Below are positions 23,842 to 33,162 of a stretch of 58,162 nucleotides of DNA, piece after piece; positions within the stretch are counted from its first letter, which is position 1; the number at the start of each line of letters is the position of its first letter. The notes below the pieces were generated by a model, which was not told where the DNA came from, did not search any database, and worked only from the letters and a program-made list of their open reading frames with translations. The DNA lies in the NCBI GenBank assembly GCA_902779565.1, contig CACZCD010000005.1, positions 1 through 58,162 on the forward strand, written 5' to 3'. The stretch comes from an uncultured bacterium (lineage in GTDB: Bacteria > Verrucomicrobiota > Kiritimatiellia > RFP12 > UBA1067). The position numbers were made by a program, and so were the translations under genes.

Positions 23842-26800
23842 GTGAAGAGAAATTACAACTGGCGGTTGACGAAACTACTGGTATCGATGCTTTTGGCGCA
23901 GGCAATCTGCGCGGCTGAAACTGTGCGGAGGAACGTGGCCGGACCATTGGAAGGGGCGGTCGTCCAACCGACGAACGGAACGGTCCGCGCTTTGGGGAAC
24001 GCGCGGTTGTCTCTCGTGCAGGAGGCGAAGGGGTACAATTCATGGTCGATGGTGCGGACGCTCGGTGACAAGATCGTCTGCACCTACGGGCGCGGATTGG
24101 GTCATTCGGTGGAAGGGTCGCGCGGTGCGTATGCGCGGACATCGCTTGACGGCGGCGTCACATGGTCTTCAGAGGTCTGCATCACGAACGACCCCGTTGT
24201 CTGCGAGGGTGTCGAAGGTGTTGGAAACGGTGACGACGGTGCGATGCTCTGCTGGATGAACTGCCGACTCCGCCGCAAAGGGCATATCCTGCACGATTTG
24301 TACCGCACGGAAGACGGTGTCTCCTACGAAAAGATCGCCTCGCCCGAGCTTTCGCCGGAGCCCATCCAGATCACGGGCATCTTTTCGGTGCCGGGCGTCG
24401 GGCTGATGTCGCTCTGGTTCTCCGGCAACTACAGGCGCGACGAGCCGGGCAACGCGTGGGGCACGCTCGTGAGCCGCGATGGCGGGCGCACGTGGATCCA
24501 GCGCACGGTCGAGAGCGGTCTTGCGAAGACCGAGTGGCCCACGGAAGCGAGCGCGGTGCACCTGGGCGGCGGCCGCATTCTCGCGATCGGACGTTCCGAG
24601 GGCGGATTGAAGCGCCAGTTCCAGCTCACCTCGCTCGATGGCGGCCTCACATGGCGCAAGGTGGGCACGAACATCCGCGACGTCAGGGAGTCCACGCCCT
24701 CGCTGATCTACGACCCCGCGACCGGTCTTGTGGCCAACTACTACTACCATCGCGGCGCGAAGAAGCTGAAGCGGCGCGTGGTGCGGGCGGATTCCGTCTT
24801 CGACAATCCCGAATCCTGGCCGCCGCCGGAAGTTTTGGCCGAAGGGAACGAAGCGCGCTTCTACGACGCGGGGAACGTGAATGCCGTGGAATGGCGCGGG
24901 CGGCATTTGGCGACGTTCTACTCCGGCACGGAAAGCGACTGCGCCGTGTATGTGGTCTCCACGCCCGCCTTCACGGAGAGGTGCGGGTTCACGAAGGATG
25001 CGTTCAAGGAGCCCGCGGCCATCCGCTTCCCCGGGCTGTTCTGGAAGTGGGACGGGAAGCTCACCGCGGATCGGCTCGAACGGGAGATGGACGACATGGA
25101 GGCGCATGGGCTGCTGACGCCTTGCATCCATCCGTTTCCCAAGGCATTCTGGCCGGGAGGGGTTGCCAAGGAGAACTGGCAGGATCCCGACTACATGACG
25201 CCCGGACACCTCGATCTTTTGGAGAGGATGGTGCGGCGCGGCGCCAAGAGAGGACAGAAGTTCTGGCTCTACGACGAGGGCGGCTGGCCGTCCGGCAGCG
25301 CGAACGGCGAAGTGATGAAGACCAACCCGAAGACGTTCGCGCTTCGGATCGTCCGCATGGGGAAGGACGGCAAAGCACATATCGAGACCGTGTCGCAGAA
25401 TCCGAACTGGGCGGCGCCGTATCCGTCGCTCATCGAACGCGGCGTGACTGAGAAGTTCATTGAACTCACCCATGAGCGTTGGAAGGAACGCCTGGGCGAC
25501 GAGTTCGGCAAGTCCATCCGCTTCGCCTTCACGGACGAGCCGCAGATGCCGAGCCGGAAGGAGAACCAGCTTCCGTGGTGCACGGACTTCGCGGAACGTT
25601 TCCGCGAGGCGAAGGGCTATGACATCCTGCCGTATTTGGACGACCTTGCGGCGTGGAGCAACCGCAACGATCGCGTCGCGGAGGTGCGCATCGATTTTTG
25701 GGACGTCGCCTCCACGCTGTTCGCGCAACGCTACCTGAACACGCTGCGCAAGTGGTGCCGGGCCAACGGCATCCTTTCCGGCGGCCACCTCGACAATGAG
25801 CACGATCCCGGCATCTACCGCAACCATGGCCACACCCTGCGGGCGTTGCGGCAGTTTGACGTGCCGGGCGTGGACGTGATCTTCCGCCAGCTCTTCCCGG
25901 ATTCGGTGAAGACGCGCACGCCGTTCCCGAAATACGCGTCTTCCGTCGCGAACCAGGCCGGCGGGCGCTATGTCCTCTCGGAATCGTTCGGAATCTACGG
26001 TCCGAGCACCACGCCCGACGAAATCCGCTGGCTTGTGGATTACCAGCTTGTTCGAGGCGTGAATCTTTTCGTGTTCGGCAGCTACAGCCCAAGGGCGATC
26101 GGTCAGGCGATGAACGGAACGGCGGGGCTCTTCGGCCCGACGAATCCGCAATGGGACTGCATGGAGCCGTTCATGCGCCGCATCGCGCGCTGCTGCGAGA
26201 TGCTTTCGCGTGGAGAACCCGTTGTGGAGACGGCGGTGTTCTACGATGCGCGCGGCGTCTGGGTCGGTGGCGCGGAAGAGAAGGCGACGCTGGATTGCCA
26301 CTACGGCGTCTCGGCGGCGTTGCTGTCCCGCCAGTCCGATTTCGACTTCATCGACGACGACCAGATCGCCGCCGCGCCGGAGCCGTCCGACGGAAAGCTG
26401 CGGATCGGGAAGATGACGTATTCGACCATCGTGCTGCCGACATCGCGGCGGATGGTGCCCGCCGCGAAGGACAAGCTTGTGCGCTTTGCGGCCGCCGGCG
26501 GCCGTCTCATCGAGGGTGACGACTTCTCCGCCGTGCCTCGGACGCTCCCCGTCACGCTTGCCGATGGGCGCCCCGCCGCCGACATCCGGGTGATGAAACG
26601 TTTCGACGGTGTGCGTACGCTCTATTTCGTCGTCAACGAATCGCGGCGGCCTGCCTCCGTTCGCCTGGCGTTCGCGGAGGCGGGGACGGTCGTCTGCGCG
26701 GATCCGGAAACCTGCCGCTTCAACGCGGTTGCACGGGCGGACGATGGAACGGTTGCGTGGAGTTTCCGCGGATGCGATTCGGCGATCTTCGTGATCGGAG

Positions 26801-27354
26801 CGGAACCGGACGAGCCGGAAGCCGTCTGCGGGGGTGAAGCGGCCGAGATCGCTGACGGCTGGGCGATTGCGCCGCTGCGGAAATGGGAGATCGGTGAGCG
26901 CGAGTTCAAGGTGGCGGAAACGCCCGATGCGTCCTGGACGCCTGTGCAGCTGGGCGACTGGCGGAAGACTCTGGGGGAGACCTTCTGTGGCGAGGTGCGC
27001 TATCGGGCGGTGTTCGCCGCCGCGCGCGCGGGCGTTGCGGAGATCGATTTTGGAAAGGTGTGCGGCTGCTGCGAGCTGGCGGTGAACGGCGCGCCCATCG
27101 GAAAACGCTTCACAGGACCGTACCGCTGGCGCGTCAATCTGCGCAAGGGCGACAATGAAATCGTCCTGACGGTTGCCAGCACGCTCGTCAATCTCGTCAA
27201 GGACGAGCGCCAGCGCGACGAAATCTACCGCAAGTTTCCGCCGGTGAGCTTCTTCGAGAAGTTCTACCGCCGGTTCAACCGGATGGGACACGAAAGCGGA
27301 CTTTTCGGCCCTGTCCGCATCCGTCCGTTGTCGCAATGTGGGAAATCGGGCTAA
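23842..27354 (+). CDS. Secreted sialidase-like/GH106-like glycoside hydrolase fusion
   Basis: An 1170-aa exported protein. The GTG start follows AGAGGTG, and the signal peptide runs to about AICAAE. Residues about 50-390 are a six-bladed propeller of the sialidase type with three Asp boxes: SLDGGVTW (about 102), SRDGGRTW (about 212) and SLDGGLTW (about 265). From about 395 to the end comes a GH106-like (alpha-L-rhamnosidase family) module: FPGLFWKWDGKLT, WLYDEGGWPSGSANGEV (about 473), FTDEPQMPS (about 564), SESFGIYGPST and a C-terminal galactose-binding-like domain. The two activities would suit removal of two terminal sugars. Both assignments are from motif memory, and the second is less certain. 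Confidence 0.72.
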   Translation: MKRNYNWRLTKLLVSMLLAQAICAAETVRRNVAGPLEGAVVQPTNGTVRALGNARLSLVQEAKGYNSWSMVRTLGDKIVCTYGRGLGHSVEGSRGAYARTSLDGGVTWSSEVCITNDPVVCEGVEGVGNGDDGAMLCWMNCRLRRKGHILHDLYRTEDGVSYEKIASPELSPEPIQITGIFSVPGVGLMSLWFSGNYRRDEPGNAWGTLVSRDGGRTWIQRTVESGLAKTEWPTEASAVHLGGGRILAIGRSEGGLKRQFQLTSLDGGLTWRKVGTNIRDVRESTPSLIYDPATGLVANYYYHRGAKKLKRRVVRADSVFDNPESWPPPEVLAEGNEARFYDAGNVNAVEWRGRHLATFYSGTESDCAVYVVSTPAFTERCGFTKDAFKEPAAIRFPGLFWKWDGKLTADRLEREMDDMEAHGLLTPCIHPFPKAFWPGGVAKENWQDPDYMTPGHLDLLERMVRRGAKRGQKFWLYDEGGWPSGSANGEVMKTNPKTFALRIVRMGKDGKAHIETVSQNPNWAAPYPSLIERGVTEKFIELTHERWKERLGDEFGKSIRFAFTDEPQMPSRKENQLPWCTDFAERFREAKGYDILPYLDDLAAWSNRNDRVAEVRIDFWDVASTLFAQRYLNTLRKWCRANGILSGGHLDNEHDPGIYRNHGHTLRALRQFDVPGVDVIFRQLFPDSVKTRTPFPKYASSVANQAGGRYVLSESFGIYGPSTTPDEIRWLVDYQLVRGVNLFVFGSYSPRAIGQAMNGTAGLFGPTNPQWDCMEPFMRRIARCCEMLSRGEPVVETAVFYDARGVWVGGAEEKATLDCHYGVSAALLSRQSDFDFIDDDQIAAAPEPSDGKLRIGKMTYSTIVLPTSRRMVPAAKDKLVRFAAAGGRLIEGDDFSAVPRTLPVTLADGRPAADIRVMKRFDGVRTLYFVVNESRRPASVRLAFAEAGTVVCADPETCRFNAVARADDGTVAWSFRGCDSAIFVIGAEPDEPEAVCGGEAAEIADGWAIAPLRKWEIGEREFKVAETPDASWTPVQLGDWRKTLGETFCGEVRYRAVFAAARAGVAEIDFGKVCGCCELAVNGAPIGKRFTGPYRWRVNLRKGDNEIVLTVASTLVNLVKDERQRDEIYRKFPPVSFFEKFYRRFNRMGHESGLFGPVRIRPLSQCGKSG

Positions 27355-27456
27355 CCACTAAGCTCAGATGAATCGGATGTCATGGGAGTCGCGCGGGAGC
27401 AGCGATCCGTCGCCCGCTGAACGTATCGGAGCGCCGCCATTTTCATGGGATTGTGG

Positions 27457-27462
27457 TATAAT
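27457..27462 (+). promoter_or_regulatory. Extended -10, leaderless start of the DUF6259-like gene
   Basis: TGTGGTATAAT ends 8 nt before the ATG at 27470, and no ribosome site lies between. This decides the start among several upstream in-frame ATGs. Confidence 0.75.
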
Positions 27463-27469
27463 CCATTCC

Positions 27470-29536
27470 ATGAAAATGCGAAGTTGGTTTTTTGCGATCG
27501 TTATAGCGGGAAGTGTGCTGTCCGCTGTTGCCCGTGATCTGCAGCGTGTGCCGTTGGGGGATGCAGAGGTGGGTTTCACGATTCATCTCGGTGTGCCGAA
27601 GATCGCCGGGATAGACGTGATCGCGAAGGAGATGGAGCAATTCTTCGTGACTACGAACGGCGATACGCATGTCGCCATGTGGAAGGGGCATCCAGCATGC
27701 GGCGCAGGATTCACGGTGACGGCTACGTTTACGAAGCAGGGTGAAGGTTGGACGTATTCCTTCGCGTACGCAGGGCTGGAAGGTGTGCTGGAGGTGGAGT
27801 CTGTGGCATTCCCCGAACTGACGGTGCCACACACGCCGCAGGCTGGCGTGCTGTATGCGCGGGCGCACGGCATGGGGCTTGTGCGCCGCCCGGACTGGAA
27901 GAAGCTGCCGTTCGGCGAACCGATTGACGAGGCGAACCCGAAGGCGTTCAAGTTCGCCGCCGTGTTGGACGAAGCTGCGACGAGCTGGTATCTCGATGCG
28001 CGCGATACGCAGCGCTGGAGCAAGACGGTATTCGCGAAGAAGGGCGACTGGGAAGGGACGAAGGCGACAATCGGCTTTCAATGGCTCGCGCCGGCGGACG
28101 GTGCGCGAGCCGGAAGGTTGCCGTGGGAGGGGCTGATCACGTCCTTCAAGGGCAGTTGGTACGAGGCGGCGATGATCTACCGGCCGTGGGCGCGTTCGCA
28201 GCCCGGATACAAAGCGGCGGCGGCGCGCAGGCGAGGGAAGCTGCGAGACATCGCGTTCTGGGCGTGGAACCGGGGGAAGTCGGACCGGGTCATTCCGCCG
28301 ATAGAGCGTTTCGCAAAGGATTCAGGAGTGCCGGTGGCGCTCGACTGGTACTGGTGGCATCGCCCGAGCTACGACACGGGCTACCCGAACTTCTGGCCGC
28401 CGCGCGAAGGCGAGGAGAGTTTCCGGCGCGCGGTCGCGCGGCTCCGCAAGGGTGGCATCTACGTGATGACCTACCTCAACGGGCTGAGCTGGGATCAGGA
28501 CGATCCAAGCTGGGCGGAAGGCGGCGAGGCGAGCGTAATCATGAATCATGACGTGGAGTATGCGGGCATTCCGTTCAACGTGTACACAAAGCACCGGCTC
28601 GCGCGGATGTGCGGCGAGGCACCTCTGTTCCAGCGTCGGATGGAGGAGCAGGTTTCCAAACTTGCCGCCGCCGGACTTGATGGCGTGTACCTCGACCAGA
28701 TAAGCTGCGGTACCCGCGGCGGATGCTGGAACCCGGCGCACAGCCACGTGAAGGGCGGCGGGCACTACATCGTGGACGGCTATCGCGACTATGTTGGGCG
28801 CGTGCGTGCGGCGAACCCTGACATCGACCTCTCAAGTGAAGAGTGCTCCGAGGATTTCATGGATGTGTTCGACTCGTTCATATCGCTGTTCGGCCCCACC
28901 TATGAGCGTTGTGGAGTGGGGGCGCTGCCGGAATGCGAAGCCGTGCCGGTTTGGAACGCCATCTACCACGGCGCGGTCACGTGCTTCGGCACATATTCGC
29001 TGCTGGGCGGCATTCCGCCGTGGGACGACCTATGGCCGTCGGCGGAACGCTGGAAGGAGGAGCGGGACTGGCATGCGCTCTTCCCGGATCAGTTCGCGAT
29101 CGAGTTCGCCCGCGGTACAGTGTGGGGGAACCAGCCGAGCGTGCACAATCTGCTGATGGAGCATGCGACGGACGCGAAGTACGAAAGGGAATGGCGGTTC
29201 ATGGTGGAGACGGCACGGTTCTACCACGCGAACCGGGACTTCCTGTACGACGGCGAGATGCTTGCGCCAGGTACGCTCGACTGCCAGCGCGAAGATGCCG
29301 ATTTCATGATCCGTGGCATCTATTCGAAGAACGGCAGCTACCGAGCGGTGCATGAACGAGGCCTTCCTTCCGTGTTCCATAACGTGTGGCGTGCGCCCGA
29401 TGGACGCGTGGCGGCGATTCTCGTGAACTGGACGCGCGGATCCCGTCGCTACAGGTTGGACTGCCCGGCCGGTGCGGCAGAAGGCGAGCTGCCCGCGCGG
29501 AGCTGGCGGCTGGAGCGACTGGAAGGCGCACGGTGA
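27470..29536 (+). CDS. Secreted glycosidase-like protein (DUF6259-like TIM barrel)
   Basis: A 688-aa exported protein. Signal peptide MKMRSWFFAIVIAGSVLSAVA; a beta-sandwich N-terminal region (to about 240) precedes a TIM-barrel-like part: RDIAFWAWNRGKSD, VALDWYWWHRPSYDTG (about 290), YVMTYLNGLSWDQDDPSW, GLDGVYLDQISCGT (about 405) and DLSSEECSEDF (about 455). This arrangement matches DUF6259 proteins, related to alpha-galactosidase or alpha-amylase-type clans. Asp in YLDQ and Glu in SEE are candidate catalytic residues. Substrate unknown. A C-terminal beta domain ends at SWRLERLEGAR. Confidence 0.7.
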   Translation: MKMRSWFFAIVIAGSVLSAVARDLQRVPLGDAEVGFTIHLGVPKIAGIDVIAKEMEQFFVTTNGDTHVAMWKGHPACGAGFTVTATFTKQGEGWTYSFAYAGLEGVLEVESVAFPELTVPHTPQAGVLYARAHGMGLVRRPDWKKLPFGEPIDEANPKAFKFAAVLDEAATSWYLDARDTQRWSKTVFAKKGDWEGTKATIGFQWLAPADGARAGRLPWEGLITSFKGSWYEAAMIYRPWARSQPGYKAAAARRRGKLRDIAFWAWNRGKSDRVIPPIERFAKDSGVPVALDWYWWHRPSYDTGYPNFWPPREGEESFRRAVARLRKGGIYVMTYLNGLSWDQDDPSWAEGGEASVIMNHDVEYAGIPFNVYTKHRLARMCGEAPLFQRRMEEQVSKLAAAGLDGVYLDQISCGTRGGCWNPAHSHVKGGGHYIVDGYRDYVGRVRAANPDIDLSSEECSEDFMDVFDSFISLFGPTYERCGVGALPECEAVPVWNAIYHGAVTCFGTYSLLGGIPPWDDLWPSAERWKEERDWHALFPDQFAIEFARGTVWGNQPSVHNLLMEHATDAKYEREWRFMVETARFYHANRDFLYDGEMLAPGTLDCQREDADFMIRGIYSKNGSYRAVHERGLPSVFHNVWRAPDGRVAAILVNWTRGSRRYRLDCPAGAAEGELPARSWRLERLEGAR

Positions 29537-29718
29537 CATGGCGGATGAGTCAAGCCCCTTGAATTTCTGCCGCCTGTCTCTTGAGAGAAGGCGGGGTCTT
29601 ATGTGCCGTGGGACGGGAGGGACAGCCGAGACAAGTGAGACGGCACTTTGCGGGATACTCAACCCTCAACCTGCAACGGCTCGCCCTCTGAAGAGAGATA
29701 TTGCTGAAAACACCCCTA
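29537..29718. other. Gap with weak hairpin and 9-bp-type repeat
   Basis: There is no gene here. CCGCCTGTCTCTTGAGAGAAGGCGG (29569-29593) is a hairpin followed by GGTCTT, a possible weak terminator. 29608-29645 contains GGGACGGGAGGGAC and GAGACAAGTGAGACGG, a non-coding relative of the 9-bp GGACRAGTR repeat that codes for signal-peptide n-regions at 35200 and 41534. CAACCCTCAACCTGCAAC is a short 7-bp-period run. Confidence 0.5.
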
Positions 29719-29747
29719 TTGACTTCAATGCGGGGTTGTGGTACCAT
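29719..29747 (+). promoter_or_regulatory. Promoter of the autotransporter-like gene
   Basis: TTGACT (29719-29724), a 17-bp spacer, and TGTGG-TACCAT (29742-29747). The predicted start near 29754 gives a leader of about 105 nt in which CTGACG (29795-29800) and CGTCAG (29819-29824) can pair. Confidence 0.7.
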
Positions 29748-29859
29748 GCTCCTCGCAGTCGGCAAGAGGGTTCGTTCAGGTAGGCGGGCTGATGCTGACG
29801 GAACGGGGCTTTAGGCGGCGTCAGACCGAATAGAGGCCCACCCAATTGGGGAAGTTGCA

Positions 29860-32800
29860 ATGAAAAAGAATATGCTCTGTACGTGCGCGGCGCTGTCCGT
29901 CGCGTGGTGTTTCCTTGCCGCAGTGGCGTCCGCCGCCGAGTTCACCTGGACGGGCGGCGGCTCGGGTTGGGCCGACGGCGCGAACTGGGGCGGCACCGCG
30001 CCCGGAGCCGGCGACACCGCCGTCATCCCCTCCAACTTCGACGTCAAGGTGACCGATGGCGACGTCGCGACCGTTGGTGCGCTTGGTGCGATCCGGGTCG
30101 AAGGGTCGCTTGCCTTCCTGAATGCCTCAAGCGACGTCACGATCGCCGGCAACATCTCCGGTGCGGGCGCCATCACCGCGCAGGGAGCGGCCGGCATCAC
30201 GCTCGCCGGCGACAACGTCGGCCACACGGGCAGGATGGAGTTCACCAACAGCAACGTGACGGTCACGTCGCGCACGGGCCTCGGCAGCCCCACGCGCGAG
30301 GCCGTCCACTACAAGAGCGGCAGCGTCGCCTACCGCTTGTGGTTCAAGGGCAACGGCCTTACCAACGACGTGCCGCTCCGGTTGAGCGGCGACCACATCT
30401 CCAGCAAGGGCAACGGCCTCACGCAGAACAACACCGACCCGTTCGTCCAGAACGCCGACATGACTTTCGGGCCGGGCTACGTGAACTTCAGCCTCGGCAA
30501 TTACACGTTCAACGGCGCCCTCAAGCGAACGGTAAACGCCTGGTTTACCATGTACAACAGCGCGGCGTTCAACGGACAGGTCCAGTTCGGCGGAGCGACG
30601 TATTTCCCCGTCGCCCTGTCCTCTTCGTGTACGCTGACCCTCGGCGCAGCCGGCAACAGCTGGGCGCATTTCTGCGCCTACGGCGCTGGAACGGTTCGCT
30701 GCAACGTCGCGAACGCCCTCGACTCCAGCCACTATCATGGACTCGGATACAAAAGCAGCGAGGACGTGACCACGCTCGATCTCAACGGCTACGACCAGAC
30801 TGTTCCGGTGGTGAGGCTCAGCACGTATTCCTCATGGGTACGTACCGCCACGGAAGGAAGCTCGTACTACCAGAGGATCACCAGCGATCGCCCGGCGACG
30901 CTCACGATGACGCGCACGACGACCACGGGCGCGCTGGATGCGGTCGTGCCGTACAAGTTCGAAGGGGCTGTGACGCTGCGCCATGCGGGCGAGGGCCTCT
31001 ACAAGATCGTGAACACGGCCTCGACCTCGACGGGGCGCGTGGAGGTGACGGCCGGCACGGTGGCGTTCGACTGGGGCGCTTCGTGGGCGGGCGACGTTGA
31101 CGTGACGGGCGGCGCGGTCCAGTTCCTTGGCATGTCGTACCTGTCGCCCCGTTCGCGCGTCTCCGTTTCGGGGACGGGCAAGCTCTACGTCGGCGAGAAC
31201 ATGATGCTCGAATGCGCTGCGCTCACCCTCGGCGGCAACCCGAAGGGACTTGGCACGTATTCGGCCGCAACGGACGGCGACTGGATCGACGGCTCCGGCT
31301 CGATTTCAGTCACGCCGGCATTTTCGCCGGGCGGACGGTTCGTGTGGACAGGCGCTGCGGGCAACGGCAGCCTCACGGACGGCGGGAACTGGGAGGGCGG
31401 CACGGCACCTCTGCTCACGGGCGGCGACACGCTCGTCTTCAAGAACGACGCCGCCGGCAACGTGGCGACAGCGGCTTCTGGCAACGTTGCGGCGTATGGC
31501 ATCGAGTTCGAGACGGGCGGCGACTTCGCCCTCGACTTGGGCACAGGCACGTTCTACCTCGGGCCGGGCGGGATCACGACCCGCCTCGCCGAGGGCGCGA
31601 ATGGCGTCCCGACGAACACGGTCACGGCGGCGATGCACGTCAGTTTCCCGCAGGACGGCGACTGGACGATCGCCGGCGGCACGGCGCTGAGGCTCGCCGG
31701 GTCGATGGCGGGCGGGATGATTGGCCATCCGCAGCATAACATCGTCGGCGACGGCGCGCTGATTCTCGAAGGCGACAACGAGGCGCTTATCGAGCCGCTC
31801 AAGCTCGTCTGCCCCACGCGGGTGCTCTCGCCGTACGGCCTCGGCAGCGCCCTGCGCACAACGGTCATTTCGAATACGCTGAAGTTCGCCGAAGCGGGCC
31901 TTACCAACTACACGCCGATTACGCTGCGGGTGAAGAACATCTCCAACGTAGCCGATTCCTTCACCGATTCGATGTACGATCCGCTTGTGATGAAGGGGGC
32001 GGTCGGCTGGATGACCGCGAGCTACGTCCAGTTCTACGTTGGCATGCACTATGCTTTCGACGGCGGCTTCGGGCCGAAGGGCAGCCCGGTGTTCGTGAAT
32101 CCGGCGAACGCAGAGCTCTACATCACCAACGCGCCGATTAAGATGTCCGCGACAGGCTCGTCGGCGTACGTTGTGCCGTCGTCGAGCTTGACCACTCATC
32201 TCGGCGCGACCGGCGGCAACTGGTCCTACCTTGCGTCGGGCAAGCTGCTCGTCTGCGAAGCCGAGGACGCCCTCTACTCGGCGGGCAACGCCTATGGCTG
32301 CGTGCAGACGTCAACCGACATCTACAGCTATGAGCGGGGCACCATCGACCTCAACGGCTTCGACCAGCGCGTGCAGAGGCTGGCCCGGTACGGGATCAGC
32401 AGCAGTCGCCCGGAGGTGACCAAGACCTCTGCGTTAGCGGACGTGCCTGGCACGATCAGGAGCGCGAAGCCCGCGCTCTTCCGCATCGTGCGCGCGACCG
32501 GGGTGGAGGGTCCGTACCCTGTGGTGTTCGCCGGTCAGGCAGGTCTCGAGCAGGCGGGCGGCGCGACGAACCAGATCGTGCGGCGGCTCTCGTCGACCGT
32601 GGGACCGCTGAAGGTCTCGGCGGGCGAGCTGGTGCTGAAGTGGGGCGCAGGTTTCACGAACGTGGAGGACGTGGTGGTTTCGGGCGGGCGCCTGCTCGTG
32701 GCGGCGGATTCCGTGGCGAATGCGTTCGGCAAGGGCAAGGTGACGAAGGCGAACGTCGCGATCTCGGGCGATGGCGTGCTGGAGCTGGAGAGCGGGCTGG

Positions 32801-32967
32801 CGTATGCGGCGTCGCTCACGGTGGACGGTGTCGCCAAGGGCTGCGGCTTCTACGGGGCGTCTGCCTGCGCCGATCCGCGCGTGCCGGCGGCGAATCGCCT
32901 CTCCTGCATGGCGGGCGAGGGCGTACTGCGCGTCGGCAAGATCGGCACCATGATGGTCATCCGCTGA
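29860..32967 (+). CDS. Autotransporter-like secreted beta-structured protein with hydrophobic-Arg tail
   Basis: A 1035-aa exported protein with signal peptide MKKNMLCTCAALSVAWCFLA up to VASAAE. The body is internally duplicated: two modules open with FTWTGGGSGWADGANWGG (about 27) and FVWTGAAGNGSLTDGGNWEG (about 495), and both contain a TxDLNGxDQxV strand (TLDLNGYDQTVP; TIDLNGFDQRVQ). Such Gly/Asn-rich strands resemble autotransporter-associated beta repeats. There is no C-terminal barrel domain; the protein ends GTMMVIR, like other secreted proteins of this locus. It probably acts on the surface or outside the cell, perhaps binding glycan. GGGAAG is a modest ribosome site. Confidence 0.72.
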   Translation: MKKNMLCTCAALSVAWCFLAAVASAAEFTWTGGGSGWADGANWGGTAPGAGDTAVIPSNFDVKVTDGDVATVGALGAIRVEGSLAFLNASSDVTIAGNISGAGAITAQGAAGITLAGDNVGHTGRMEFTNSNVTVTSRTGLGSPTREAVHYKSGSVAYRLWFKGNGLTNDVPLRLSGDHISSKGNGLTQNNTDPFVQNADMTFGPGYVNFSLGNYTFNGALKRTVNAWFTMYNSAAFNGQVQFGGATYFPVALSSSCTLTLGAAGNSWAHFCAYGAGTVRCNVANALDSSHYHGLGYKSSEDVTTLDLNGYDQTVPVVRLSTYSSWVRTATEGSSYYQRITSDRPATLTMTRTTTTGALDAVVPYKFEGAVTLRHAGEGLYKIVNTASTSTGRVEVTAGTVAFDWGASWAGDVDVTGGAVQFLGMSYLSPRSRVSVSGTGKLYVGENMMLECAALTLGGNPKGLGTYSAATDGDWIDGSGSISVTPAFSPGGRFVWTGAAGNGSLTDGGNWEGGTAPLLTGGDTLVFKNDAAGNVATAASGNVAAYGIEFETGGDFALDLGTGTFYLGPGGITTRLAEGANGVPTNTVTAAMHVSFPQDGDWTIAGGTALRLAGSMAGGMIGHPQHNIVGDGALILEGDNEALIEPLKLVCPTRVLSPYGLGSALRTTVISNTLKFAEAGLTNYTPITLRVKNISNVADSFTDSMYDPLVMKGAVGWMTASYVQFYVGMHYAFDGGFGPKGSPVFVNPANAELYITNAPIKMSATGSSAYVVPSSSLTTHLGATGGNWSYLASGKLLVCEAEDALYSAGNAYGCVQTSTDIYSYERGTIDLNGFDQRVQRLARYGISSSRPEVTKTSALADVPGTIRSAKPALFRIVRATGVEGPYPVVFAGQAGLEQAGGATNQIVRRLSSTVGPLKVSAGELVLKWGAGFTNVEDVVVSGGRLLVAADSVANAFGKGKVTKANVAISGDGVLELESGLAYAASLTVDGVAKGCGFYGASACADPRVPAANRLSCMAGEGVLRVGKIGTMMVIR

Positions 32968-33093
32968 CGGGCGGCCGTTCTCGTTCTGCGCCCTCATCAC
33001 CGCCTCGGTTGCTGGCAGGTGATGGGCGGCGTGATGCACGGACAGTCTTCAAAATGGGATAAGGGTGAACCCAATAAAAAGAAAGATATCGCT

Positions 33094-33121
33094 TGAAAAA
33101 AGCGGGCATTGTGGTATATTA
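33094..33121 (+). promoter_or_regulatory. Promoter before the beta-helix triplet
   Basis: TTGAAA (33094-33099), a 16-bp spacer and TGTGG-TATATT (33116-33121), giving a leader of about 35 nt with GAAAGGGAC before the ATG at 33163. Confidence 0.7.
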
Positions 33122-33162
33122 TCCCCCTGTAAGCCCTATTAGGTTTTGGAAAGGGACATACC

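Noticed and set aside
24169-27336. Very long open frame (over 1000 codons) on the minus strand, antisense to the sialidase-like gene
   Set aside because: It has no recognisable motif, signal or ribosome site. Such frames arise when the sense strand is GC-rich with strong third-position bias.
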